A stretch of DNA of 23,915 nt from Fimenecus sp963624605 (GTDB lineage: Bacteria > Bacillota > Clostridia > Oscillospirales > Acutalibacteraceae), in contig CAVFQD010000024.1 of NCBI GenBank assembly GCA_963624605.1, positions 1 to 23,915 of the forward strand, read 5' to 3'. Of this stretch, positions 1-8,369 are shown piece after piece. The position numbers and the translations under genes were made by a program. Within the stretch, counting starts at the first letter, position 1, and each line of letters opens with the position of its first letter. The notes below the pieces were generated by a model, which worked only from the letters and a program-made list of their open reading frames with translations, did no database searches and was not told where the DNA came from.

Positions 1-1143
1 ATCACAAACGATATTAAATACATTGGCGTAAATGATTACGATATTACGCTTTTCGAGGGTCAGTACCCGATAAAGAACGGTATGGCATACAATTCATATG
101 TCATTTTTGACGAAAAAATCGCAGTTACCGACACGGTTGACAAAATTGCGGTCGGCAGATGGCTTGAAAATCTCGACAGAGAGCTCGGCGGCAAAAAGGT
201 TGACTACCTTATAGTCCAGCACCTTGAGCCCGACCACTCGGCGGGAATTGACGCCCTGTGTGAAAAATTTCCCGAGATGAAAGTAATCTGTTCGGCAGGC
301 GCTTTGAAAATGCTCCCGAACTTCTGCGATGTAAGCCTTGACAGGGTTACAGGCGTTAAGGAAAACGATACGCTTTGTCTGGGTGCTCACACGCTTACCT
401 TTGTTATGGCACCGATGGTTCACTGGCCCGAGGTTATGGTAACCTACGACAGCAGGGACAAGGTACTTTTCTCCGCAGACGGCTTCGGAAAATTCGGCAC
501 GGTTGACGCCGACGAAGCATGGGAGGACGAGGCAAGAAGATATTACATCAACATTGTCGGAAAATACGGCAAGCAGGTTCAGGCTCTCCTCAAAAAGGCT
601 TCTGCGCTTGAAATTGAAACGATATGTCCGCTGCACGGTCCCGTTCTGACGGACACCATAGGCGAGGTATTAAGGCTCTATGACCTCTGGTCGTCATACA
701 CGCCCGAAAAGGACGGCGTTCTCATTGCCTGCGCCTCAATCCACGGCAACACCCTCAAGGCGGCTCACGAGTTAAAGTCTATGCTCGAGGAAAAGGGAGA
801 AAACACGGTTCTTTTTGACCTTACCAAGGGCAATATTTCCGAATGTGTTTCACTCTGCTTCTGCTATGACCGCATTGTGCTTATGGCATCAAGCTATGAC
901 GCAGGCGTGTTTGCACCGATGAGCGATCTGCTTCACCATCTTCAGTCAAAGGCGTTCCAAAACAGAACCGTTGCGCTGTGCGAAAATTCAAGCTGGGCGC
1001 CGTCGGCGCTGAGAACTATGAAGGCGGAACTTGAAAAGTGCGGAAGCATCGCGCTTCTTGACAAGACGGTTTCGATAAAGACGAGACTTTCCGACTCATC
1101 CCTTTCGGAGCTTCGTGAGCTTGCAAACGAGCTTTCAAAATAA
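1..1143 (+). CDS. fprA: FprA-type flavodiiron protein (anaerobic O2/NO reductase), 5' end cut by the window
   Basis: A-type flavoprotein that reduces O2 to water, or NO to N2O, in the cytoplasm of strict anaerobes, usually fed by rubredoxin or another small redox carrier. The open frame runs from base 1 without a stop, and the residues before the first ATG (base 82) already match the family start (..KYIGV.., ..LFEGQYPIKNG), so the gene begins outside the window and about 10-20 residues are missing. Counting from the ATG at 82, the metallo-beta-lactamase-like domain carries the diiron ligands H47, E49, D51 and H52 (HLEPDH), H114, D133 and H185. All are present, so it should bind iron. The flavodoxin domain starts near residue 212 with the FMN phosphate loop ACASIHGNT. 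No rubredoxin or reductase gene follows; a strong terminator ends the transcript 20 bp after the stop. Confidence 0.93.
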   Translation: MTNDIKYIGVNDYDITLFEGQYPIKNGMAYNSYVIFDEKIAVTDTVDKIAVGRWLENLDRELGGKKVDYLIVQHLEPDHSAGIDALCEKFPEMKVICSAGALKMLPNFCDVSLDRVTGVKENDTLCLGAHTLTFVMAPMVHWPEVMVTYDSRDKVLFSADGFGKFGTVDADEAWEDEARRYYINIVGKYGKQVQALLKKASALEIETICPLHGPVLTDTIGEVLRLYDLWSSYTPEKDGVLIACASIHGNTLKAAHELKSMLEEKGENTVLFDLTKGNISECVSLCFCYDRIVLMASSYDAGVFAPMSDLLHHLQSKAFQNRTVALCENSSWAPSALRTMKAELEKCGSIALLDKTVSIKTRLSDSSLSELRELANELSK

Positions 1144-1163
1144 AACAAAACAATCGATTTTGT

Positions 1164-1193
1164 GCGTGTACGGTGCTTCGTACACGCTTTTTT
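1164..1193 (+). terminator. Rho-independent terminator after fprA
   Basis: Perfect 9-bp stem (GCGTGTACG at 1164-1172 with CGTACACGC at 1179-1187), 6-nt loop, then six T. Confidence 0.9.
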
Positions 1194-1248
1194 ATGCAAT
1201 ATATATTATATTGCACAATAAATAATGTATATTTTTATCTTTTTACTA

Positions 1249-1277
1249 TTGACGAGTTAGCCGTGACTAACTATAAT
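1249..1277 (+). promoter_or_regulatory. Sigma-A promoter of the ABC transporter operon
   Basis: TTGACG at 1249-1254 and TATAAT at 1272-1277, separated by exactly 17 bp. Near-consensus, so transcription is expected to be strong unless repressed. Confidence 0.85.
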
Positions 1278-1296
1278 TAAGTTAGCGGTTGCTAAC
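1256..1296. promoter_or_regulatory. Two tandem 16-bp inverted repeats, likely repressor operators
   Basis: GTTAG-N6-CTAAC occurs at 1256-1271, filling the -35/-10 spacer, and again at 1281-1296, just past the -10 box. The two copies are 25 bp apart and both would block RNA polymerase if bound. The symmetry is typical of a dimeric TetR- or MarR-type repressor (inference). No such regulator is encoded next to it. Confidence 0.75.
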
Positions 1297-1324
1297 TATA
1301 TATTTTTATATAAAGGAGAGGCTT

Positions 1325-2026
1325 ATGAGTTTTGTTGAAATCAAGGGTATAAAAAAGCATTTCGGACAGGGCGACAGCCTTGTCAATGTATTAAACGGCG
1401 TTGACATAAATATTGAAAAAGGTGAAATATGCGTGCTTTTGGGTCCGTCGGGCTCGGGCAAATCTACGCTTCTTAACATTATCGGCGGAATTGAAAATGC
1501 TGACGAGGGCTACATAGCAATCGACGGCGAAAAGACAAAGGATATGAATGAAAAGCAGCTCACTCTTTACAGAAGGAAGCATCTCGGCTATGTTTTCCAG
1601 ATGTATAACCTTATCCCCAACCTTACCGTAAGGGAAAATATCGAGGTCGGCAAATATCTCGGCAGCGACACGCTTGATGTTGACGAGCTGATGAAAACGC
1701 TTGGCATTTACGACCAGAGAAAGAAAACCCCCGCTCATCTTTCGGGCGGTCAGCAGCAGAGAACATCCATAGGCAGGGCTATTGTCAAAAACCCGGATAT
1801 TCTCCTGTGCGACGAGCCTACGGGTGCGCTTGACTACAACACATCAAAGGAAATACTCAAGCTTATCGAGGATATAAACAAAAAATACGGCAACACGATT
1901 ATTATGGTAACGCACAACGACGCTATAAAGAATATGGCGGACAGAGTTTTCACATTGAAGGACGGCGTTGTCAGGAAAAACTATATAAACGAAAACAGGA
2001 TACCTGCGGCAGAGCTTGAATGGTAA
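1325..2026 (+). CDS. ABC transporter ATP-binding protein (MacB/LolD-type, COG1136)
   Basis: Cytoplasmic ATPase that powers the FtsX-type permease encoded 22 bp downstream. Members of this class do not pump substrates through a classic channel; they drive conformational work on lipids, lipoproteins, peptides or antibiotics at the outer face of the membrane. All ATPase motifs are intact in the 233-residue product: Walker A GPSGSGKST (40-48), Q-loop Q92, signature LSGGQ (139-143), Walker B with ILLCDEPTG (159-167), H-loop H197. The start is the ATG at 1325, with AAAGGAGAG immediately upstream; a 12-codon in-frame extension to 1289 would start inside the second operator and has no ribosome site. 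It is the first gene of a two-gene operon under the operator-covered promoter. The substrate cannot be read from the sequence. Confidence 0.93.
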   Translation: MSFVEIKGIKKHFGQGDSLVNVLNGVDINIEKGEICVLLGPSGSGKSTLLNIIGGIENADEGYIAIDGEKTKDMNEKQLTLYRRKHLGYVFQMYNLIPNLTVRENIEVGKYLGSDTLDVDELMKTLGIYDQRKKTPAHLSGGQQQRTSIGRAIVKNPDILLCDEPTGALDYNTSKEILKLIEDINKKYGNTIIMVTHNDAIKNMADRVFTLKDGVVRKNYINENRIPAAELEW

Positions 2027-2048
2027 GGGAAGCTTAAGAGGTGAGAAA

Positions 2049-5000
2049 ATGAAAAACCCACTTAATAAAAGATACCCGAGGGAGGTAAAACAAGACTTCG
2101 GAAAATATGCCGCAATTTTCCTTTTCCTTGTATTCTTTATCGGTGCAATGTCGGGATTTTTTGTCTCGGACATAAGCGTTGCGGCAACATATTACGAGGG
2201 TCTCGAAAAATACAACATAGAGGACGGCCATATGGCTTTCAACCTTGTACCGAACAACGAATTGCTTAGTAAAATTGAGACTGAGAACAACATAACTCTT
2301 TATAAAATGTACTATAAGGACGAAACAGTCGCTCAGAACGACACCACGCTTCGTATTTATGTTGACAGAGACGCAATAAACACCGAATGTGTTATGGACG
2401 GCGCAATGCCGACAGCCGCAAACGAAATGGCTGTTGACAGAATGTATGCGGTAAACAACAAGATTTCAATAGGCGACACCGTAACCGTTGACGGGCAGGA
2501 TTATGTCGTAACGGGCTACAGCGCGGTTCCCGATTACAGCTGTCTTTTTGAAAGCAATGCGGATATGATGTTCGACGCAGTAAACTTCGGCGTTGCGTTT
2601 GTAACGAACGAGGGATATGAAAAAATCAGAACCACTCACGAAAAAATAAACTATGCGTGGAAATATCTCACGCCCACAACGGACGATGTTGACGCAAAGA
2701 ACCGTTCGGACGGTATTACGGACAGCCTTGAGGACATATTAAAGCAGTACGACCAAGACCTTATTCAGGCGCAGGTTGACTCGCTTTACGCTCAGGCAAA
2801 GGACATCTCGGCAGGGCTCGGAGACGATTTTGAAAAGGCTTCAAAGACAATAACAAACAAGGTTACCGCCGCTGCCGAAAAGGCTGCGGAAAATGCGGTC
2901 TCCTCCCTCTCCTCGGACGAAATTCTTGATGTTATTTCCTCGGCTTCGGGCAAGAGCAGAGATGAAATTGTAACCTCGGCGTTTAATTCGCTCGGTCTTA
3001 CGGACGAACAGAAATATACGCTTGCGGCATATTCGGGCACACTTTCTAACGAGGAGATGCTCGGTGCGGCGCTCAAGCTTTCGGGCAAGACGGAGGACGA
3101 CCTTATGCCGACAGTTATGGCGGCAAGCGGTATGAACGAGGACGAACTGGGCACGGCTTTGATGAAATACGCCGCTGAGAAACAGGGCACAACCGTTGAC
3201 GGACTTATCGCAAAGCAGCTCGGCATGACCGAAGAGAAATACAAGGCTATGACCGACGCCTTTGAAGAGTCAAAGGATTTAACCGACGACCTCGACAAGA
3301 CCTCGGCGGAGGCTCCGAAAATCAACTTTGACGAGCTTGAAAACGAAAATGACTACGAAAACGATATGGACTTTTCGCTTGATAAGATTTACTCGATAGT
3401 CGATAAAATAAGCGCTACGGGCATTTACGATATGAGCGGTATCAGAGCAACCCTTGACCGCCTTGACGCCCTTACAAAGACGGACATCGACGACAGCGAA
3501 ATAATCACAATTAAAGATTACAATCCGAAATTTTCAAACAAGGCAATCAACTTCACCATTGATGACACCGTAGGCGATAAGGCGAACGCAATGCTTATGC
3601 TTTATATGATAATTGCGGTAATTGCGTTTATGTTTGCCGTTACCTCCTCAAACACAATCTCAAAGGAAGCAAATGTTATCGGTACTTTGAGAGCTTCGGG
3701 CTACACCAAGGGCGAAATTATAAGTCACTATATGATGCTTCCCATCGTTGTGACGCTCCTCGGTGCTGTTGTCGGAAACATCTTTGGTTATACGCTGTTT
3801 GAGGATATGCTTGTCGGCGTATACTATTCAAGTTATTCGCTCCCGACATACGAAACGCTTCCGAGCGCACAGGCATTCCTTGACACGACCGTTGTACCGC
3901 TTATTCTTGTAATTGTCATAAACCTTGCGGTAATCGGAAGAAAAATGCAGTTGAGTCCGCTTTCCTTCCTCAGAGGCGAATTGAGCAAAGGAAAGAGAAA
4001 GCAGGCGGTAAGCCTTTCGGAAAAGCTTCCGTTCATTTCACGCTTCAGACTTCGAATACTCTTCCAGAACATTCCGTCATATCTTACAATGTTTATCGGA
4101 ATTTTCCTCGGCGGCATGCTTGCGGTGTTCGGACTTATGTACGGTCCACTGATTTCTGACTACGGAGAGCTTGTAAAGGAAACGCAGATTGCACAATATC
4201 AGTATGTGCTTGTCGATACCGTTGAAACACAGAACGGGCAGGCGGAAAAATACTGCGTTACCTCGCTTGATACGGTAAGCGAAAAGTATATGACTGATGA
4301 GGTTATGATTTACGGAATCGAAAACGGAAGCAAATATATCACGACCGAAATCCCGTCGGGACAGGTGCTCGTTTCAAATGGCTACGCCGCAAAATTCAAG
4401 CTGTCCGAGGGAGACGAAATAACGCTTAAAGATAAGTATTCGAGCAAAACTTATACCTTCACGGTCGGCGGAATTTACACCTACGACGCCGCAATCTCTG
4501 TATTTATGCCGAGAGAGGATTATCTCAGCACCTTCGGCGAGGACAGCGATTATTTCACGGGCTATTTCAGCAACGAGGAGCTGACCGACATCGACTCCGA
4601 CGATATAGCAACGGTTATAACCGAAAAAGACCTTACCAAGATTGTTACGCAGATGCAGGTATCAATGGGCGAGTTTATGAATGTATTCAAGGCACTCGGC
4701 GTTGTAATATTTATGCTTGTTATCTACATTTTGACAAAGCAGATAATCGAGCGTAACGCAAAATCAATTTCAATGACAAAGGTTTTGGGCTTCACAAACG
4801 GCGAGATAGCGAGGCTGTATATTGTGATAACCTCGCTTGTGGTAATCGGCTCGCTTCTTCTGTCGATACCTCTTATCCACCTTGCTCTGAAGCTGATTTT
4901 CCGGGAATACCTTTACACACAAATGACGGGCTACATTCCGTATATAATTTCAAACACCTGCTATGTCAAGATGTTTATTATGGGAATAGTCAGCTATGCG

Positions 5001-5075
5001 GTGGTTTCAATCGGTATGTTCGTTAAGATAAAGACGCTTCCCAAGGGCGAGGCTCTTAAAAACCAAAGCTTATAA
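2049..5075 (+). CDS. FtsX-type ABC transporter permease, large, with an extracytoplasmic helical-repeat insert
   Basis: Membrane partner of the upstream ATPase. The 1008-residue product has two copies of the usual half: one membrane helix (about 20-42), a large outside domain, then three helices (about 516-537, 562-582, 614-632); then again one helix (679-700), an outside domain (about 705-870) and three helices (880-896, 923-945, 972-992). FtsX-like domains therefore lie at about 515-635 and 880-1000; TLRASGYTKGEI (546-557) and TKVLGFTNGEI (910-920) are the matching cytoplasmic loops. The first outside domain is unusually long because of an acidic, Ala-rich, helix-prone insert at about 235-425 with seven related units (reported as a finding). 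ATG at 2049 is preferred over the one at 2016, because AGAGGTGAG stands just before it and 2016 has no such site. The substrate is unknown; drug or peptide efflux or sensing is plausible from operon type only. Confidence 0.9.
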   Translation: MKNPLNKRYPREVKQDFGKYAAIFLFLVFFIGAMSGFFVSDISVAATYYEGLEKYNIEDGHMAFNLVPNNELLSKIETENNITLYKMYYKDETVAQNDTTLRIYVDRDAINTECVMDGAMPTAANEMAVDRMYAVNNKISIGDTVTVDGQDYVVTGYSAVPDYSCLFESNADMMFDAVNFGVAFVTNEGYEKIRTTHEKINYAWKYLTPTTDDVDAKNRSDGITDSLEDILKQYDQDLIQAQVDSLYAQAKDISAGLGDDFEKASKTITNKVTAAAEKAAENAVSSLSSDEILDVISSASGKSRDEIVTSAFNSLGLTDEQKYTLAAYSGTLSNEEMLGAALKLSGKTEDDLMPTVMAASGMNEDELGTALMKYAAEKQGTTVDGLIAKQLGMTEEKYKAMTDAFEESKDLTDDLDKTSAEAPKINFDELENENDYENDMDFSLDKIYSIVDKISATGIYDMSGIRATLDRLDALTKTDIDDSEIITIKDYNPKFSNKAINFTIDDTVGDKANAMLMLYMIIAVIAFMFAVTSSNTISKEANVIGTLRASGYTKGEIISHYMMLPIVVTLLGAVVGNIFGYTLFEDMLVGVYYSSYSLPTYETLPSAQAFLDTTVVPLILVIVINLAVIGRKMQLSPLSFLRGELSKGKRKQAVSLSEKLPFISRFRLRILFQNIPSYLTMFIGIFLGGMLAVFGLMYGPLISDYGELVKETQIAQYQYVLVDTVETQNGQAEKYCVTSLDTVSEKYMTDEVMIYGIENGSKYITTEIPSGQVLVSNGYAAKFKLSEGDEITLKDKYSSKTYTFTVGGIYTYDAAISVFMPREDYLSTFGEDSDYFTGYFSNEELTDIDSDDIATVITEKDLTKIVTQMQVSMGEFMNVFKALGVVIFMLVIYILTKQIIERNAKSISMTKVLGFTNGEIARLYIVITSLVVIGSLLLSIPLIHLALKLIFREYLYTQMTGYIPYIISNTCYVKMFIMGIVSYAVVSIGMFVKIKTLPKGEALKNQSL

Positions 5076-5102
5076 TAATTCCTTATATCTCCTTTCCTGA
5101 TG

Positions 5103-5144
5103 AAATATGCACGGCGTTTAACCAAAGCACCGTGCATATTTTTT
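5103..5144 (+). terminator. Rho-independent terminator of the ABC operon
   Basis: Perfect 12-bp stem (5103-5114 with 5130-5141) around the core ATGCACGG, 15-nt loop, T tract 5139-5144. Confidence 0.88.
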
Positions 5145-5148
5145 ATTA

Positions 5149-5177
5149 TTGAAAAAAATTATGAATTGTACTAAAAT
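5149..5177 (+). promoter_or_regulatory. Sigma-A promoter of the LUD-domain gene
   Basis: TTGAAA at 5149-5154, 17-bp spacer, TAAAAT at 5172-5177; 33 bp before the start codon. Confidence 0.75.
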
Positions 5178-5210
5178 ATAGGAATAAAACAGACAAACGG
5201 AGTTGATTAT

Positions 5211-5840
5211 ATGAACGCAAACGAATTCAAAAGGAATGAGCTGCTCGCGCAGATGGTAATCAAGGGCTTGCAGTCGAGAAATATGACGGGCTACTATGCC
5301 GAGTCCAGGGAAAAGGCAAAGGAGCTTGCGCTCTCGCTTATGCCCGACGGCTGTTCGGTATCGCACGGCGGTTCGTGCTCGATTGAGGAAATAGGTCTTA
5401 TTGATGAGCTCAAAAGCGGAAAATATCATTATATTGACCGCAACACTGCACCCGACAGGCATAAGGCGGAGCTTGAAGCGTATGACTGCGATGTGTTCCT
5501 CGGCAGTACAAACGCCATAACCGAGGACGGCATACTTGTCAATATCGACGGCAACTCAAACAGGGTTTCGGCTTACGCTTACGGTCCTAAAAAGGTTGTG
5601 CTTATTGTCGGAATGAACAAGGTCGCAAAGGATGTTGACGCCGCTCTTAAAAGGGCAAGGAACATTGCCGCACCGATAAACACACAGCGTTTCAATCTCA
5701 ACACCCCCTGCTCCAAGACGGGTTCGTGCCTTAATTGCAAGTCGCCCGACACAATCTGCTGTCAGTTTTTGATAACAAGATATTCCCGCCATAAGGACCG
5801 TATTCATGTTATCCTTGTAAACGACAAGCTCGGATATTAA
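5211..5840 (+). CDS. LUD-domain protein (LutC/YkgG-like, DUF162)
   Basis: Single-domain member of the lactate-utilisation (LUD) family. In LutABC/LldEFG operons such proteins take part in oxidation of L-lactate to pyruvate, but stand-alone clostridial copies have no proven reaction. The 209-residue product shows the family's conserved core GSTNAITEDGILVNIDG (98-114), a Gly-rich loop VSHGGSCS (50-57), and a C-terminal cluster with C167, C173, C176, C183 and C184 (PCSKTGSCLNCKSPDTICC), which could bind metal or an Fe-S cluster (inference). Start: ATG at 5211 with a GGAG site at 5199-5202. It has its own promoter and terminator, and no lutA/lutB homologue lies nearby, so a true lactate operon is not supported here. 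Confidence 0.87.
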   Translation: MNANEFKRNELLAQMVIKGLQSRNMTGYYAESREKAKELALSLMPDGCSVSHGGSCSIEEIGLIDELKSGKYHYIDRNTAPDRHKAELEAYDCDVFLGSTNAITEDGILVNIDGNSNRVSAYAYGPKKVVLIVGMNKVAKDVDAALKRARNIAAPINTQRFNLNTPCSKTGSCLNCKSPDTICCQFLITRYSRHKDRIHVILVNDKLGY

Positions 5841-5864
5841 ATCATTGAGATAAAAATGCCATAG

Positions 5865-5894
5865 AAAAACGGACGGTTTCCCGTCCGTTTTTTT
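5865..5894. terminator. Bidirectional terminator between the LUD gene and pcrA
   Basis: Stem ACGGACGG (5869-5876) with CCGTCCGT (5881-5888), TTTC loop, flanked by AAAAA on the left and seven T on the right, so it can end both the plus-strand LUD transcript and the converging pcrA operon. Confidence 0.88.
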
Positions 5895-5929
5895 GCCGTT
5901 TAACCTGTTCGGTTTTTGTGTGCGGCAAT

Positions 5930-8356
5930 TCATATCTTCTTCAAATTTGCCATTTTTGCCATAAGCTTCTTTGTGCCGACCTTTTGGAAGGCTATTTCCA
6001 AGAGCATATCGTTGCCCATGGGGGTTGCTCTCGACACAACGCCGTCGCCGAAAACCCTGTGGCTTACCGAATCGCCCGGCTTGAAATTAAGAGCCGCCGA
6101 CGAGCCCGAAGCACTCTTTCCCACTCCCGAAAAGCCTCTGTTTACCGCTGTGTTCGGCTTTGAATATGAGCTGTGCTGTGCGGTATGCGAAGCCGCAGAG
6201 GTTTTCTCCCTTGCGGCACTGCCTGAGCCGTAGCCCGAAAATGACGAATGACCGAAAAACGGATTGTCCGAGGAGCGTTCAAGCAAATTGTTCGGGATTT
6301 CGTCCAAAAATCTTGACGGTCTGTTATAGTTTGTCGAGCCGTACATCATTCTCTGTTTGGCGTCGGTAAGGTACAGCTTTTCCTTTGCTCTTGTAATTCC
6401 GACATAGCAAAGGCGGCGTTCCTCCTCCGTTTCAACCTCGGAGAACATACTCTGCCTGCCCGGGAAAACTCCCTCTTCCATTCCCGGCATAAATACCACG
6501 GGAAATTCAAGACCCTTTGCCGAATGGAGCGTCATAAGCACAACTGCGTCGGCGTCCTGATTGTAGTTGTCAATGTCGGTCATCAACGCAACCTCTTCAA
6601 GGAAGTCGCCGAGCGTTTTTTCGGGGTCCTCCTCAAAATATCTTGCAAGATTTGCGCCCAACTGATTGAGGTTTTCCATTCTGTCGTCGTACTTTAACGG
6701 GTCGTCCTTGAGCGAACGGGCGTATCCCGTCTTGTCAAGCACTTCGGCAAGCAATTCCGACGGCGGAATCTCCTCAAGCCTTGATATGAAAGAGTCTATC
6801 ATATTTGTAAAGTCTTTAAGCTTTACAGCACTTCGCTTCAATAATTCGTAATTATCGGCGGTTTTGAGCACCTCGTAAAGCGGTACGCCGAGCGTATCGG
6901 CAATCTGCGAGGCATTGTTTACGGTGGTTTCGCCTATTCCCCTTTTCGGAGAGTTAATTATACGCATAAGCCTTACCTTATCCGAGGTGTTGTTGATAAC
7001 ATTGAGGTAAGCCATAGCGTCCTTGATTTCCATTCGGTCATAGAACTTGTGTCCGCCGATTATCCTGTACGGGATTGAATTGCGCATAAGCTCCTGCTCT
7101 ATGGGACTTGACATAGCGTTCATTCGGTACAAAATCGCAAAGTCGCTCAATTTATGTTTTCTGCCCCTGTCGTACTCCTCGGAAATCTTTTTGACTATGT
7201 ATTTCGCCTCTGCTGTCTCGTCGTTTACGGTGCGGCACTCCACCTTTTCTCCCGCTCCGTTTGCCGTCCACAGGTTTTTGCCCTTTCGCTCGCTGTTGTT
7301 TGCGATTACCGCATTTGCGGCGTCAAGGATGTTCTGCGTGGAACGGTAGTTCTGCTCAAGCCTTATGACAACGGCGTCCGAATATCTGTTCTCAAACTGC
7401 AAAATGTTTTCAATCGTAGCTCCCCTGAAACGGTAAATACTCTGGTCGTCATCGCCGACAACGCAGATATTCTTGTAGCCGTCCGCAAGCATTGAAGTTA
7501 GCTTATACTGTGCAAAGTTTGTGTCCTGATACTCGTCAACCATAATATGACGGAATCTTCTCTGATAGTATTCAAGCACCTCGGGGCAGGTTTCAAAGAG
7601 CTTTATTGTATTGACGATAATATCGTCAAAGTCCATTGCGTCGGCTTCACGGAGCATTTGCTCGTACTTTTTATACACCTGACCGATTTTTTCAAGCCTT
7701 ATATCGCCCGAATTGTCGTTTATAAACTGCTCGGGAGTAATGAGCTGGTCCTTTGCACGGCTTATCTCGTTGAGTATCGACTTATGCGGCAGGAATTTAT
7801 CGTCAATGTCGAGGAGTCTCTGACATTCCTTGATAATACGCTTGCTGTCGTCGGTATCATAGATGGTAAAATGGCTCGAAAAGCCTATTTTATCGCCGTC
7901 ACGCCTTAAAATACGCACGCAGGACGAGTGGAAGGTGCTTGCCCATATGTCAAGAGCCGCTTCGCCGAGAATAAGCGAAAGCCTCTCCTTCAACTCGTTC
8001 GCCGCCTTGTTGGTAAAGGTAATGGCAAGTATCTGCCACGGCTTTACGGCGTTCACGCTCAAAAGGTCCTTTATATCCTCATAAACGGTCTTGTCGCCGT
8101 CGAGATAACGGCGTATTTTCTCCGCATCGCCGTCGTCGGGCGTTCGCTCAAGCCAGGTCGAATTGTATGCGTCGCCGTATTTAATGAGGTTTGCAATCCT
8201 GTTTACAACAACCGTAGTCTTGCCCGAACCTGCGCCCGCAAGAATTAAAAGCGGTCCTTTCGTGTTAAAGACCGCTTTCTTTTGCATATCGTTCATTCGC
8301 TTGAACTCGTTTTCTATTATCTGTTTTCTTAAAGTTAAAATTTCGCTTTTGTCCAT
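5930..8356 (-). CDS. pcrA: ATP-dependent DNA helicase PcrA/UvrD
   Basis: Superfamily 1A 3'-5' helicase acting in nucleotide excision repair, removal of recombination intermediates, replication-transcription conflicts and rolling-circle replication. The 808-residue product has the full motif set: Q-motif region MNDMQKKAV (21-29), motif I AGAGSGKTT (40-48), Ia ITFTNKAA (112-119), II VDEYQDT (273-279), III GDDDQSIYRFRGA (301-313), IV EQNYRST (334-340), V TLHSAKGLEFPVVF (609-622) and VI VGITRAKE (652-659). A Ser/Gly-rich linker (about 694-757) leads to a C-terminal Tudor-like module (758-808), which in PcrA contacts RNA polymerase. Between motifs I and Ia there is an insert of roughly 35-40 residues compared with Bacillus PcrA. 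ATG at 8356 has GGAG 9 bp before it; 13 bp separate it from the upstream gene, so it is the last gene of the operon. Confidence 0.96.
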   Translation of the reverse strand: MDKSEILTLRKQIIENEFKRMNDMQKKAVFNTKGPLLILAGAGSGKTTVVVNRIANLIKYGDAYNSTWLERTPDDGDAEKIRRYLDGDKTVYEDIKDLLSVNAVKPWQILAITFTNKAANELKERLSLILGEAALDIWASTFHSSCVRILRRDGDKIGFSSHFTIYDTDDSKRIIKECQRLLDIDDKFLPHKSILNEISRAKDQLITPEQFINDNSGDIRLEKIGQVYKKYEQMLREADAMDFDDIIVNTIKLFETCPEVLEYYQRRFRHIMVDEYQDTNFAQYKLTSMLADGYKNICVVGDDDQSIYRFRGATIENILQFENRYSDAVVIRLEQNYRSTQNILDAANAVIANNSERKGKNLWTANGAGEKVECRTVNDETAEAKYIVKKISEEYDRGRKHKLSDFAILYRMNAMSSPIEQELMRNSIPYRIIGGHKFYDRMEIKDAMAYLNVINNTSDKVRLMRIINSPKRGIGETTVNNASQIADTLGVPLYEVLKTADNYELLKRSAVKLKDFTNMIDSFISRLEEIPPSELLAEVLDKTGYARSLKDDPLKYDDRMENLNQLGANLARYFEEDPEKTLGDFLEEVALMTDIDNYNQDADAVVLMTLHSAKGLEFPVVFMPGMEEGVFPGRQSMFSEVETEEERRLCYVGITRAKEKLYLTDAKQRMMYGSTNYNRPSRFLDEIPNNLLERSSDNPFFGHSSFSGYGSGSAAREKTSAASHTAQHSSYSKPNTAVNRGFSGVGKSASGSSAALNFKPGDSVSHRVFGDGVVSRATPMGNDMLLEIAFQKVGTKKLMAKMANLKKI

Positions 8357-8369
8357 TAAAATTCTCCGA

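Noticed and set aside
94..636. 180-codon minus-strand frame opposite fprA
   Set aside because: Shadow frame; the plus strand encodes a complete set of flavodiiron ligands across the same bases.
1289..1324. 12-codon N-terminal extension of the ABC ATPase
   Set aside because: It would start inside the second operator, between the -10 box and the true ribosome site; ATG 1325 has AAAGGAGAG.
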